Positions 34,653 to 43,605 of a stretch of DNA of 61,128 bases are shown piece by piece. Numbering within the stretch: the first letter of the stretch is position 1; every line of letters starts with the position of its first letter. This stretch comes from Spirochaetia bacterium UBA2205 (GTDB lineage: Bacteria > Spirochaetota > UBA4802 > UB4802). The notes under the pieces are model-generated. The model was not told the DNA's origin. It made no database searches and saw only the letters and a list, made by a program, of their open reading frames with translations. Position numbers and translations under genes: made by a program. The stretch is taken from contig DCUV01000002.1 in the NCBI GenBank assembly GCA_002328585.1, forward strand, positions 1 to 61,128, in the 5' to 3' direction.

Positions 34653-35822
34653 TTAGCTTCCATATTTTTGTAAAATATCTCGTGCTATGAGTATCCTCTG
34701 TATCTCAGAAGTACCTTCACCTATTTCACCCAATTTAGCATCCCGGTATAGTCGTTCCACAGGAAATTCCTTAATATAGCCATACCCACCATGAACTTGC
34801 AGTGCCCAGCTGGCTATTTGTGTTGCTGCTTCACTGGCAAACAGTTTCGCACATGAGGCCAATACTGCTGCTTCAGGATCATTCATTTGCTTGGCCCAGG
34901 CAGCTTTATATATCAGTAATCGAGATAAATCAGTTAATATCATCATGTCCGCCAGTTTAAATGATATTTCCTGATAACGGTTTATTGGTTTACCAAATGC
35001 TTTTCGCTGAGATGCATACTTTACCGCCTCATCCATACAGGCAACAGCCACTCCAAGAGAAACTGTCGCCATACCTATTCTTCCATATTCAAGAGTTTGC
35101 ATAGCCTGAATAAATCCTTTACCCAATTCACCGAGGACAGCGTCATCCGAAACTTCACAATCCTCTAAAAATATCTCAGATGTCGGCGAACCTCTATACC
35201 CTAATTTGTCAAATGGCTTTCCAATAGAAAATCCCGGTGTATGCTTATCAACCAAAAAAGCAGTAACCCCCGCCCCGGGACCGGCTTCTTTATCATTATA
35301 AGCCATTATAAGACATACATCAGCAATGGGGGCATTGGTTATAAATGTTTTAGTACCATTTAAAATCCATTTAGCACCTTTCCTTTTTGCCGTTGTAGCT
35401 ATAGCTGTTGCATCTGAACCGGCTTGCGGTTCGGTTAATCCAAAGCTTCCAATGACATCTCCCGATATAATACCAGGCAAGTATTTTTCTTTTTGTTTAT
35501 CATTGCCAAACAGCCGAATAGGCATACCGCATAGTCCGCAACTTGCACCAGCCGATAAAAAAGTTGCAGCACATGCTTTTGAAACTTCTTCACCCGCTAT
35601 TGCAAAATTAATAAGGTCCTGATCGGTTCCGCCAAATGTTTCTTCATGCATCATGCCCATATAACCAAGCTTACCTAATTTTTTAATATTATTCTTCAAT
35701 AGCTCAACAGCTTTTTCATCCCCTGCATCCAGTATACTGGCATTGGGTTTTATTTCATTTTCGCAAAATTTTTTAAAATTTTCATTTATTGATTTTTGTA
35801 TATCATTTAACTCATAGTTCAT
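34653..35822 (-). CDS. Acyl-CoA dehydrogenase (keeps the catalytic Glu)
   Basis: A standard 389-residue FAD dehydrogenase: SFGLTEPQAGSDATA, KTFITNAPIADVC, and DAKLGEIGEGTSEIQRILIARDI with Glu in the EGT position used as base by most of the family. GGAGG lies before the ATG. It is 25 bp downstream of a second dehydrogenase that lacks this Glu, which suggests a two-subunit enzyme. Part of the tetR operon. Confidence 0.92.
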   Translation of the reverse strand: MNYELNDIQKSINENFKKFCENEIKPNASILDAGDEKAVELLKNNIKKLGKLGYMGMMHEETFGGTDQDLINFAIAGEEVSKACAATFLSAGASCGLCGMPIRLFGNDKQKEKYLPGIISGDVIGSFGLTEPQAGSDATAIATTAKRKGAKWILNGTKTFITNAPIADVCLIMAYNDKEAGPGAGVTAFLVDKHTPGFSIGKPFDKLGYRGSPTSEIFLEDCEVSDDAVLGELGKGFIQAMQTLEYGRIGMATVSLGVAVACMDEAVKYASQRKAFGKPINRYQEISFKLADMMILTDLSRLLIYKAAWAKQMNDPEAAVLASCAKLFASEAATQIASWALQVHGGYGYIKEFPVERLYRDAKLGEIGEGTSEIQRILIARDILQKYGS

Positions 35823-35847
35823 ACAATAGCCTCCTGACCTAACTAAA

Positions 35848-36996
35848 TTATAATGTTAACAGACGTGATATTATGAGCCGCTGTATTTCGGATGTTCCCC
35901 CGCCTATTTGAGCTAATTTTGCATCCCTTATCATCCTTTCAACCGGATAATCATGAATATAGCCATACCCACCAAAAATTTGTACAGCATCAGATGCTAC
36001 CTTAAAGCCCCAATCACCAACAAATGCTTTGGCGATAGAAGCCTGGAGATGATTTATTGGATATCCTGCATCCTTTAACGAAGCAACCCGGTATACCGCT
36101 AACCGTGCTGCTTCCATAACCATTTTCATATCAGCTAATTTATGCTGTATTGCCTGAAAACTTTTTATAGGTTTATCAAATTGAACTCGTTCAGTTGAAT
36201 ATCGTGCACATTGCTCTATCATAAACTGCATTGCACCAACAAACGGAGCCAGTAAAGCGCTCCTATCCCATTCCAGCGTCTGGTGAGCATACATAAATCC
36301 TTCGCCAATATTGCCCAATACGTTATCTTCAGGGATTTCACAATCTTCTAAAAATATTTCCGAAGTAGTAGATGCTCTGACCCCCAGTTTATGAAAAGGT
36401 TTCCCGGTGGAAAATCCTTTGAAATTTTTCTCCACAATGAATGCAGTTATACCAGCGTGTTTTTTTGATTTATCAACAGTAGCATACACTACACAAACAT
36501 CTGCAACAGGTGCATTGGTAATAAATGTTTTTGAACCATTTAATATCCATCTATCACCTTTCTTTACTGCCGTTGTTTGTAACGCTGCAGCATCAGAGCC
36601 AGCACCTGGTTCTGTCAATCCCATACATCCTATCCATTCGCCATTTGCTAATTTAGGTACATATTTTTTTCTTTGATGCTCATTCCCATGTTTAAATAAT
36701 GTATCAGTACATAAATATGTATGGGCTCCTAAAGCCAGGAGATGACCGCTATCAACGCCTGCATGACCTAAAGCCTCTGATGCCAGACAACATGTAACAA
36801 CATCAGCACCCTGTCCGTTATACTCTTCAGGGAATGGTAATCCCAATAATCCCATCCTGGCTAATTTTTGCCAGATTTCAAATGAAAACTCTGATTTCAA
36901 ATCAGCTTCTTCACATAGTGATACTATCTCATTTTTTGCATATTTATATATTGTGTCTCTGAATAAAAGCTGTTCCTCTGAAAAACTAAATTCCAT
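35848..36996 (-). CDS. Acyl-CoA dehydrogenase partner (Glu replaced by Gly)
   Basis: A 382-residue dehydrogenase fold: CMGLTEPGAGSDAAAL, KTFITNAPVADVC, IFGGYGYIHDYPVERMIRDAKLAQIGGGTSEIQR. The usual EGT motif reads GGT here, so the common catalytic Glu is missing. I saw no Glu at the alternative isovaleryl-CoA dehydrogenase position either (RVQFDKP). It may be the non-catalytic half of a heteromer, as in ChsE enzymes, or use another base. Its start overlaps the tetR stop by 11 bp. Confidence 0.88.
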   Translation of the reverse strand: MEFSFSEEQLLFRDTIYKYAKNEIVSLCEEADLKSEFSFEIWQKLARMGLLGLPFPEEYNGQGADVVTCCLASEALGHAGVDSGHLLALGAHTYLCTDTLFKHGNEHQRKKYVPKLANGEWIGCMGLTEPGAGSDAAALQTTAVKKGDRWILNGSKTFITNAPVADVCVVYATVDKSKKHAGITAFIVEKNFKGFSTGKPFHKLGVRASTTSEIFLEDCEIPEDNVLGNIGEGFMYAHQTLEWDRSALLAPFVGAMQFMIEQCARYSTERVQFDKPIKSFQAIQHKLADMKMVMEAARLAVYRVASLKDAGYPINHLQASIAKAFVGDWGFKVASDAVQIFGGYGYIHDYPVERMIRDAKLAQIGGGTSEIQRLIISRLLTL

Positions 36997-37612
36997 TGTT
37001 TACCCCCTTTGAAATTATTGTTTCAATAATTTGATTTTTTATTTTATTTACATAGTATGAATAATCAAAAGCTTCAGGTTCTATAACATACTGAATAATT
37101 AAACCCTGCACCATGGAAACAATCATCGTAGCTGTATAGATAACATCAATTTGCTTAATCTTGCCCTTAATTATCCCTTCATTGAGTATATCCCAGCATA
37201 CTTTCCGGTAACTTTGATATAACTTTTGTATTGCTTTCCTCATCCGTTCATTATGGTTGAGCTGTGTCCAAAAATCTAAAAGCACATAGAAATAATTTTT
37301 TTCTTCAATTATGAGATTACATGCCCTGAGTATAAAAACACTCAATTTATCAACCGGATCTTCGATATTAGCCAGATCATTTTGCAATGCTAATCGTATA
37401 TTGGTATTTATCTGACGCAGAAGATTTAGCAGCAAATCCTGTTTATTTTTAAAATAATAATGAACCAGGCCTGCAGACATCCCAGCTTCATCTGCTATAT
37501 CTTTAATAGTAAAATTATAGTATCCTTTTTTACTCACGACATTATATGCTGCAGCAGTAAGCTGTGATCTCCGTGTATCATATATACTGTTTCGTTCCTG
37601 CTTAACTTTCAT
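36986..37612 (-). CDS. TetR-family regulator (second), controls the catabolic cluster
   Basis: The helix-turn-helix is typical (AAYNVVSKKGYYNFTIKDIADEAGMSAGLVHYYFKNKQDLL); total length 208 residues. GAGGA precedes the ATG. An 18-bp palindrome 17 bp upstream of the start codon, matched by two more before the far end of the cluster, implies autoregulation and control of the long operon. The gene leads tetR-ACAD-ACAD-HadA-HadB. An acyl-CoA intermediate is the likely inducer by analogy with KstR2 and FadR-type TetR proteins; that is inference. Confidence 0.88.
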   Translation of the reverse strand: MKVKQERNSIYDTRRSQLTAAAYNVVSKKGYYNFTIKDIADEAGMSAGLVHYYFKNKQDLLLNLLRQINTNIRLALQNDLANIEDPVDKLSVFILRACNLIIEEKNYFYVLLDFWTQLNHNERMRKAIQKLYQSYRKVCWDILNEGIIKGKIKQIDVIYTATMIVSMVQGLIIQYVIEPEAFDYSYYVNKIKNQIIETIISKGVNNGI

Positions 37613-37629
37613 TGGTATCCTCTATATTC

Positions 37630-37647
37630 TGATTGAATGACCAATCA
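37630..37647. promoter_or_regulatory. TetR operator A: TGATTGAATGACCAATCA
   Basis: The half-sites TGATTG and CAATCA face each other around a 6-bp centre. The site lies between the PP2C-like stop and the tetR start. Closely matching sites are at 52378-52395 and 52411-52428. Confidence 0.75.
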
Positions 37648-37666
37648 ATTATAAACTATAACATAT

Positions 37667-38458
37667 TTAAAAAGTTTTTATAAGAGAACTATAATCACAT
37701 ATAGTTAAATTATTCTGCAAACATCGCTCCTCACAATGAGTTGTTCCTCCCATTACAATACTACCGGCTATAACATTAAATATTTCAGGTATATCAACTA
37801 TCAATAATCCCACATCATCATATTCGTTGTTAACATTTTCAGCATTAACCTGGGTTAAAATTAATGATATACAATCAAATAGTGGAGCAGCAACAAGATC
37901 ATCAAAATCAATAGAACCAATCTTCATAATATCATTGAATCCATCACTATGGATAACTATTCGTGTGTTCGATTCTAAATTAATGGAATCAATTGTATCA
38001 ATAGATGTACTTCTCCCTGCAAAATTCATGTTGGCTGTTGATTTATATAAAAGTTTTTTATTTAATCGATTAAATATATTTAAAGAACTATCGCCACCAT
38101 GTACTACAAATGCTTCGCATCCATTATGTGACTGTTTTAGTGCTATCAAACTCAATGTGGTTTTTAAATGGTATTCCTGTTGTTGGTATATTGCATTGAT
38201 ATAAGCACGCCACTGTTCAGAAGTATCAGGAATATTGGTTAAACCTCCCATAATTTTTGAAAGCAATATGCGTGATGCATTGGGGAATCGTTCGGTTGCA
38301 TCAGCAATAGCAAATATATAATGCTCGCTATCAATTAGCAAACCATCGCCATTACCATACCCGGATCTAATCTTATCGGTACCGGTCAAAAGCATAACAA
38401 AAAAAGCTTCCCTGTCCATTATTACCCGCATATCATTATTTACTTCTATCAAACTCAT
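37667..38458 (-). CDS. PP2C/SpoIIE-like phosphatase-fold protein
   Basis: A 263-residue protein with features of PPM phosphatases: DGLLIDSEHYIFAIADATERFPNASR (acidic metal region), SLIALKQSHNGCEAFVVHGGDSSLNIFN and RIVIHSDGFND. Not every metal-binding Asp is clear, so activity is uncertain. It is the last gene of operon B and starts 3 bp after a DUF35 gene. A signalling-type phosphatase in a catabolic operon is odd; a role in Ser/Thr dephosphorylation of pathway proteins is a guess. Confidence 0.65.
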   Translation of the reverse strand: MSLIEVNNDMRVIMDREAFFVMLLTGTDKIRSGYGNGDGLLIDSEHYIFAIADATERFPNASRILLSKIMGGLTNIPDTSEQWRAYINAIYQQQEYHLKTTLSLIALKQSHNGCEAFVVHGGDSSLNIFNRLNKKLLYKSTANMNFAGRSTSIDTIDSINLESNTRIVIHSDGFNDIMKIGSIDFDDLVAAPLFDCISLILTQVNAENVNNEYDDVGLLIVDIPEIFNVIAGSIVMGGTTHCEERCLQNNLTICDYSSLIKTF

Positions 38459-38461
38459 ATG

Positions 38462-38926
38462 CTAATCAATGATCCTGAAATATAATATATCTTTAATTGT
38501 GCCTTTTTTTTCTTTTGAAAAAACAGGTTCTACACGTGCACCAATCTTTACTTTAGATTCTTCTGTTACATCAATAAAATGCTGGAAAAGTGTGTCAGCA
38601 CCATCCAGCTTAATAAATCCATACCCATACGGCACAGGTTTTTGCAGTCCGGTTTCCGGATCTATAAACGCAAACCGCAAGATTGTAAATGTACTGATTA
38701 TTCCTTTTGGTCCTACCTCTATAAAATCCTTCATTTCCATAAAACATTCACCACACACCTGACGCGGGGGAACATATACTTTTTTACATTTAGGACATCG
38801 AACTCCAACAAATTTTCTGTTATTTTTAAGTTCATGAAAGAACTTACTGCCGTACATACCCACTGAATAGTGAAAAGGTTGTACAGCTTTTCCAGATTCT
38901 ATAATTATATGCTCAAGGTTTTCCAT
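38462..38926 (-). CDS. DUF35 Zn-ribbon/OB-fold acyl-CoA-binding protein
   Basis: DUF35 proteins bind acyl-CoA and present it to thiolase-like partners. The Zn ribbon is CPKCKKVYVPPRQVCGEC and the OB-fold follows (VGPKGIISTFTILRFAF...PYGYGFIKLDGAD...KIGARVEPVF). The start at 38926 (MENLEH) has AGGAGAG upstream; the frame open to 38962 would run into the preceding thiolase. It follows the thiolase at 38937 directly, the usual partner order. Confidence 0.88.
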   Translation of the reverse strand: MENLEHIIIESGKAVQPFHYSVGMYGSKFFHELKNNRKFVGVRCPKCKKVYVPPRQVCGECFMEMKDFIEVGPKGIISTFTILRFAFIDPETGLQKPVPYGYGFIKLDGADTLFQHFIDVTEESKVKIGARVEPVFSKEKKGTIKDILYFRIID

Positions 38927-38936
38927 ACTTTCTCTC

Positions 38937-40100
38937 CTAAAGATTGGGTTTATTTTTACCATGTAGTATCATGTCTGTCCACATACAACCACCAAAACCA
39001 GTGCTAACAGCAAAGTTAACATCAGGAACCTGCCTTCCTTCAGCCTTTCCCATAACCTGCATGGCAGCTTCTGCACAGCGTATTAATCCTGTAGCGCCAA
39101 TAGGATTACATGCAATAACACCACCTGACGGATTGATGGGGAGTTCCCCACCCATATCTGTTGCTCCGCTCCATATATATTCAGCACCTTTTCCTCGTGG
39201 GATAATCCCCATATCTTCAATCCATATAATTCCTGCCAGTGAATACGGCTGATACATTTCAATGACATTAATTTGTTTTCTTGGTTCATTGATACCCGAT
39301 TTTTTAAAAAGCTCTTTTGAAGCATCAGCTATGCTATCCAGCTCGCCCCAATTGACATCTCCTAAATATGAATACGTATGTCGATTTGCCGTTGCCCAAA
39401 TCCAATCGGGTGTTGATGTTATTGTTTCTGCACAATCTTCAGATGCAATAACAACTGCACACGCACCATCAGTACGCGGGCAAACATCTAAAAGATGTAT
39501 TGGATCTGCCAGCATTGGCGATGCTAATACCTCCTCTAAGGTAACCTCCTTTCGCAACTGGGCATATGGATTATTGCACGCATGCTTTCGGTCACGGACA
39601 GAAACACGCGCACCATCCCTGTCAGTGGCACCATATTTTGCCATGTAACTTTGCGCTTCAACGGCCAATCCGGAGATAGCTCCTGCAAATACAAGCCTGT
39701 CCCATATAGGATCAAATGCTGTGGTAATAGCACCGGTAGTATCTGATTCAGAATTTTTTTCCCAGCCTATAACAAGAACTTTGTCAAACATTCCTGATGC
39801 AACAAAATGATATCCGCCAATTGCAAGTGTACTTCCAGTAGTCCCACCAGTTGTTAGTTTCATAATAGGCTTATGATAACCACCTGAGCCATCTATACTC
39901 CAGCAATCTACATAGTTAATACCCTCAAAGTGATCCATATTCCCAATAAGAATGGCATCGATATCATTAATGGACAGTTCTGCATCCTGTAATGCTCGAA
40001 CTACCGCTTCATGTATTAACTCCTGCCCATTAACATCAGGTCTATGACTTTTATGATTAGTTTGGCCTGTGCCAACAATTGCAACTCTGCGCTTAGCCAT
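38937..40100 (-). CDS. SCP2-type thiolase-like protein (subunit B, copy 2)
   Basis: A 387-residue thiolase fold (RVAIVGTGQTNHKSHRPDVNG... NPSGGVIACNPIGATGLIRCAEA... FGGCMWTDMIL). At the site of the nucleophilic Cys it has TTGGTTGSTLA, and the usual GHP His motif reads CNP. It therefore cannot work as a classical thiolase; Ltp2-type retro-aldolases that act with DUF35 proteins are the nearest known role. Its close paralogue is 49396-50592. AGGAGG precedes the ATG. Confidence 0.85.
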   Translation of the reverse strand: MAKRRVAIVGTGQTNHKSHRPDVNGQELIHEAVVRALQDAELSINDIDAILIGNMDHFEGINYVDCWSIDGSGGYHKPIMKLTTGGTTGSTLAIGGYHFVASGMFDKVLVIGWEKNSESDTTGAITTAFDPIWDRLVFAGAISGLAVEAQSYMAKYGATDRDGARVSVRDRKHACNNPYAQLRKEVTLEEVLASPMLADPIHLLDVCPRTDGACAVVIASEDCAETITSTPDWIWATANRHTYSYLGDVNWGELDSIADASKELFKKSGINEPRKQINVIEMYQPYSLAGIIWIEDMGIIPRGKGAEYIWSGATDMGGELPINPSGGVIACNPIGATGLIRCAEAAMQVMGKAEGRQVPDVNFAVSTGFGGCMWTDMILHGKNKPNL

Positions 40101-40109
40101 ACCATCCTC

Positions 40110-41249
40110 CTATTTTTCTTTATCCAGAATCCATACACAGTGTGATTGACCACATATACCGTTAACACCATGGGCAATGCCACGTTTAGCATTTACCTGC
40201 CGTGCGCCTGCTTCTTCACGAATCTGCAAAACAATCTCTGCAATTCTATACAAACCTGCTGCAATGACTGGATGTCCACTTAGCAACCCACCCGATGGAT
40301 TAACCGGTAATTTACCATCTCTATTAAAAATTCCTTTTTCTAAAAGTTTGCCAGCATTCCCATATTCTGCCAACCCAAGCCCTTCAATCCACATCAACTC
40401 CTGATAGGTAAACGCATCGTATATTTCGGCAATATCAATTTCATTTTCTGGATTGGTTATCCCTGCCATTACATATGCTTTTTTAGCAGCATTTTCCAGT
40501 GCGATAGTTTTTGTTAAATCTCTGTCGCCCATAAAATAAGCATCACTGCAAAAAGCCACACCTTTAATCCATACCGGTTTAGCTTTAACTTTTTTAACAA
40601 AATCTGCATTTGCTATGATAATGGCACAACACCCATCTGAAACCGGCGAACAATCTAACTTGTGTAATGGTTCAGCAATCATTTCAGAATTAAGAACATC
40701 ATTCACCGTAATATCCATTGGTAGTTGTGCGTAAGGATTATCCTTTGCATTTTTATGATTTTTACAGGAAACAAGGGCTAATTGTTCAGAGGTTGTTCCT
40801 GTAACATTCATATACTGCTTTGCCTGTATTGCACTGGCACTTATCATATCCAGTCCTAAGCTTCGTTCATAAATGGGATCAAATGCAGCATTGGTTATGA
40901 TGCTGGATATACTTTCAGAACCTTTGCTATGAGCAGTTACCAGCGTGGTTTTGTAATCCCCTGACAATGTTCTGCTTAATCCATACGCAGCACCAAAAGT
41001 TCCATCCCCTTCAACTGCCGAACAATTTTTATGCCGTAGAGCACAGGCATCTCCTACCGCCATACATGAAATGGTTCTGCCATCCCAAAAATCGCTTGAG
41101 GTTGTTATCACATTATCAATATCATCTATTGTTATTGATGCATCTGCTAATGCCTTATTGACCGCTTCCCATGCTAAATCTGCATAATTACAGGCTATTT
41201 TGTTTTTTTCTATTGTTGTCATTCCTATACCAATGATAGCTGCATCCAT
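40110..41249 (-). CDS. SCP2-type thiolase-like protein (subunit A, copy 2)
   Basis: A 379-residue thiolase fold (DAAIIGIGMTTIEKN... TSSDFWDGRTISCMAVGDAC... NPSGGLLSGHPVIAAGLYR). The nucleophile region GDGTFGAAYG has no Cys, but the GHP His motif is kept. It is paralogous to 50606-51751, with which it shares the DxWD-RTIS segment. It lies between a DUF35 gene and the B-type thiolase, so the four products probably form one complex. Confidence 0.85.
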   Translation of the reverse strand: MDAAIIGIGMTTIEKNKIACNYADLAWEAVNKALADASITIDDIDNVITTSSDFWDGRTISCMAVGDACALRHKNCSAVEGDGTFGAAYGLSRTLSGDYKTTLVTAHSKGSESISSIITNAAFDPIYERSLGLDMISASAIQAKQYMNVTGTTSEQLALVSCKNHKNAKDNPYAQLPMDITVNDVLNSEMIAEPLHKLDCSPVSDGCCAIIIANADFVKKVKAKPVWIKGVAFCSDAYFMGDRDLTKTIALENAAKKAYVMAGITNPENEIDIAEIYDAFTYQELMWIEGLGLAEYGNAGKLLEKGIFNRDGKLPVNPSGGLLSGHPVIAAGLYRIAEIVLQIREEAGARQVNAKRGIAHGVNGICGQSHCVWILDKEK

Positions 41250-41258
41250 ACTTTCCTC

Positions 41259-41720
41259 CTATGTCAGCGGTTTGAAATGCGAAATGGCATTTATTGTTGC
41301 ATTTCTATCATCTGCGAAAACAGCCTCTACTTCCATCCCTATAGTAATGTTATTTACATCCACATCACCAATATAATGAAGCATTGCATTATCCGCACCG
41401 TCTATACAAATTAAACCAAAAGCAACCGGAACTTTTTTCTGTAAAGCTGCCAGTTGTCGTAAAACTATAGTATATGAAATCAATTTTCCTTTAGGACCAA
41501 CCTCTTTCCATGAATTGGTTTCAGTAAAGCATGAAGGGCAGGTTTTTTTTGGCGGGCAATAAACTTTACCGCATCGCGGGCATTGTTTCCCCAATATCTT
41601 TTTATCATCTCTTAAAACCATAAAAAATTTAGACGCAGTTTCACCAGCCCACCACTGATAGGGAACATTGATCTGACTTTTATATACCGATGGTTCAATA
41701 CCATAAAAAATATTTCCCAT
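41259..41720 (-). CDS. DUF35 Zn-ribbon/OB-fold acyl-CoA-binding protein
   Basis: A 153-residue DUF35 protein: ribbon CPRCGKVYCPPKKTCPSC and OB-fold VGPKGKLISYTIVLRQLAALQKKVPVAFGLICIDGAD...IGMEVEAVF. It precedes the A-type thiolase by 9 bp. Two DUF35 genes thus bracket the thiolase pair of operon B, perhaps one for each thiolase subunit. Confidence 0.88.
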   Translation of the reverse strand: MGNIFYGIEPSVYKSQINVPYQWWAGETASKFFMVLRDDKKILGKQCPRCGKVYCPPKKTCPSCFTETNSWKEVGPKGKLISYTIVLRQLAALQKKVPVAFGLICIDGADNAMLHYIGDVDVNNITIGMEVEAVFADDRNATINAISHFKPLT

Positions 41721-41732
41721 ATTTTTACTCCT

Positions 41733-42500
41733 TTATCTTCCTATAATATAATGGTGAGGATCAACCTCTTCACGTAATATCCGCAATTCTTCATCCGTTG
41801 GAGGTTTGGTGTCATCTATCTTCTTTGCCCATTTCAATTCAAAACCACAATTATCCTGAACATCCTGTCGGCTATACCCTGGATTGATTGACAGTACCAT
41901 CATCCATTTTGTTTCATCATCAAATCCCATGACCGCCATATTGGTAATGATCCGGTAAGGTCCAGTCCCTTCCGGCAAGCCGGCATCATACCGTGATCTA
42001 CCACCTTTTAAATAGCCCGGTGAAGTTATAAAATCAAGCTTATCGGTAAACCTGCGAGCATCCTGCACCGTCATCATCATCGTACGCCAGCACAGTGATG
42101 CTAAATCATTTGCACCACCTGAGCCTGGAAAGCGTACTTTAGGTTTTTGATAGTTATCCCCAATCATTGTTGAGTTTATATTTCCATACATATCTATCTG
42201 TGCGCCGCCAAGAAATGTATAATCAACCATTCCTCGCTGACATGTCTCCATAACCTCTGGCATTGAACTTGCCATAATTGCTTTATGAAATGTTCGAGAA
42301 TCCCCCACTGATATGGGCATTGTAGGCAATATCGGAGCAACACCTCCTGCTTCAAACAAAATACACAAATTTGGTGAATATATTTTTTGTGAAAGCATTG
42401 CTGCTGCACACGGAGCACCTGTTCCAACAACAACTGTCGCCCCATCTTCTAAATTGCGTGCTGCAATACAAATCATGAGTTCCATCGCATTATATTCCAT
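41733..42500 (-). CDS. CoA-transferase family protein, beta subunit (GctB/IpdB-like)
   Basis: A 255-residue subunit of a class I CoA-transferase-fold enzyme. FEAGGV at about residues 49-54 matches the position of the active-site Glu of glutaconate CoA-transferase beta chains. GGAQIDMYGNINSTMIG and FPGSGGANDLASL are further family marks. The alpha gene is 11 bp upstream. The fold is also used by IpdAB, which opens the last steroid ring by hydrolysis. Transferase versus hydrolase cannot be settled from the sequence. Confidence 0.86.
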   Translation of the reverse strand: MEYNAMELMICIAARNLEDGATVVVGTGAPCAAAMLSQKIYSPNLCILFEAGGVAPILPTMPISVGDSRTFHKAIMASSMPEVMETCQRGMVDYTFLGGAQIDMYGNINSTMIGDNYQKPKVRFPGSGGANDLASLCWRTMMMTVQDARRFTDKLDFITSPGYLKGGRSRYDAGLPEGTGPYRIITNMAVMGFDDETKWMMVLSINPGYSRQDVQDNCGFELKWAKKIDDTKPPTDEELRILREEVDPHHYIIGR

Positions 42501-42511
42501 AGCTCACCTCC

Positions 42512-43528
42512 CTACTTATTATTGATCAGATATTCTATGGCTCTGAGCTTTTTCATTTTTTCAATACCACCATTCAAATTGAGGTATTCATAAAAATCCT
42601 TCACCCCATAAATTTGCTCCTGCAAAAATATTTCTAATTCTTCAGGATCTCGTTCAACCTTCAACCATGTCTTGAGATGCTCTTCATCGCTAAAATATTC
42701 ATATGGCATATTACCGGGATAACTACCATACGGTACTTCAATAATTGCATCAACACACCAGTAAGGGATGACGGTCTTTTCAGGTTCTCTTCGTATTTCA
42801 TCGTGTGGTATAATCCGTTCTGTTGTTATTACCACTCTTTTAGAAGCTTTTGCCAGGTCAAAATCTGATACTGATGCTCCATATACCCTGCAATTTCCAT
42901 AGATATCTGCTTCATGAACATGAATAGCAGCAAAATCTGGAAACAAGGCTGGCATGGCTGCATATTTTTTTCCCGTAAATGGACATGTTATCATTTTCGC
43001 AGCACTGTGATCAAATGTGTTTGTTCCCAATATATTACGGGTAGGTATAAAAGATATACCCATAGCTGCTGCTTTGAGTCGCCATGAAAGTGAAGCGTTT
43101 GTCCATTCGGTTAGCTTAATTGTGCCGCTTTCAACAGCACGACGTGCATTGGGCGATAGTCCTCGAGCCTCCAATCCTATGATGTAAGCAACATCACAGC
43201 GATCAATGCATTTGCCCGCTATAAGCACCTGAAAATCATGTGTTGACGTGTGACCGGCAAATCCCAGATGTTTTTTATGCTGACGCACAATTTCATGAAC
43301 AATTGCTGTTGGTATACGGTTTGCTCCAAAACCTCCGATGGCAATATAATCACCATCCTTAATCATATCCCGGACAACATCTTTAATCTGTGACAGTTTA
43401 GGTGTCATAGAACGGGATTTATTTCTGAAAAACGCTCTGGCTTTATCGGGATCAGGATCGGTAAACAGTTCATTTTTCCCCGATAGCATTGCACCTTCCG
43501 TATCGTTGTCCCGAGTACCTAATGCCAT
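42512..43528 (-). CDS. CoA-transferase family protein, alpha subunit (GctA/IpdA-like)
   Basis: A 338-residue alpha chain: IKDGDYIAIGGFGANRIPTAIVHEIVRQ near the start, then LTEWTNASLSWRLKAAAMGISFIPTRNILGTNTF, and AAIHVHEADIYGNCRVYG. The start at 43528 (MALGTRD) has GGAGG upstream; the frame continues open to 43588 without support. It pairs with the beta chain that follows. In the cluster it could activate or release a dicarboxylic intermediate or cleave a cyclic 1,3-diketone. Confidence 0.86.
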   Translation of the reverse strand: MALGTRDNDTEGAMLSGKNELFTDPDPDKARAFFRNKSRSMTPKLSQIKDVVRDMIKDGDYIAIGGFGANRIPTAIVHEIVRQHKKHLGFAGHTSTHDFQVLIAGKCIDRCDVAYIIGLEARGLSPNARRAVESGTIKLTEWTNASLSWRLKAAAMGISFIPTRNILGTNTFDHSAAKMITCPFTGKKYAAMPALFPDFAAIHVHEADIYGNCRVYGASVSDFDLAKASKRVVITTERIIPHDEIRREPEKTVIPYWCVDAIIEVPYGSYPGNMPYEYFSDEEHLKTWLKVERDPEELEIFLQEQIYGVKDFYEYLNLNGGIEKMKKLRAIEYLINNK

Positions 43529-43605
43529 AGTAACCTCCTGCTTATCATTCAAAATAAAGCATACATTCATAAATTGATTGAACATCAAATCAATAATATA
43601 CGCTT

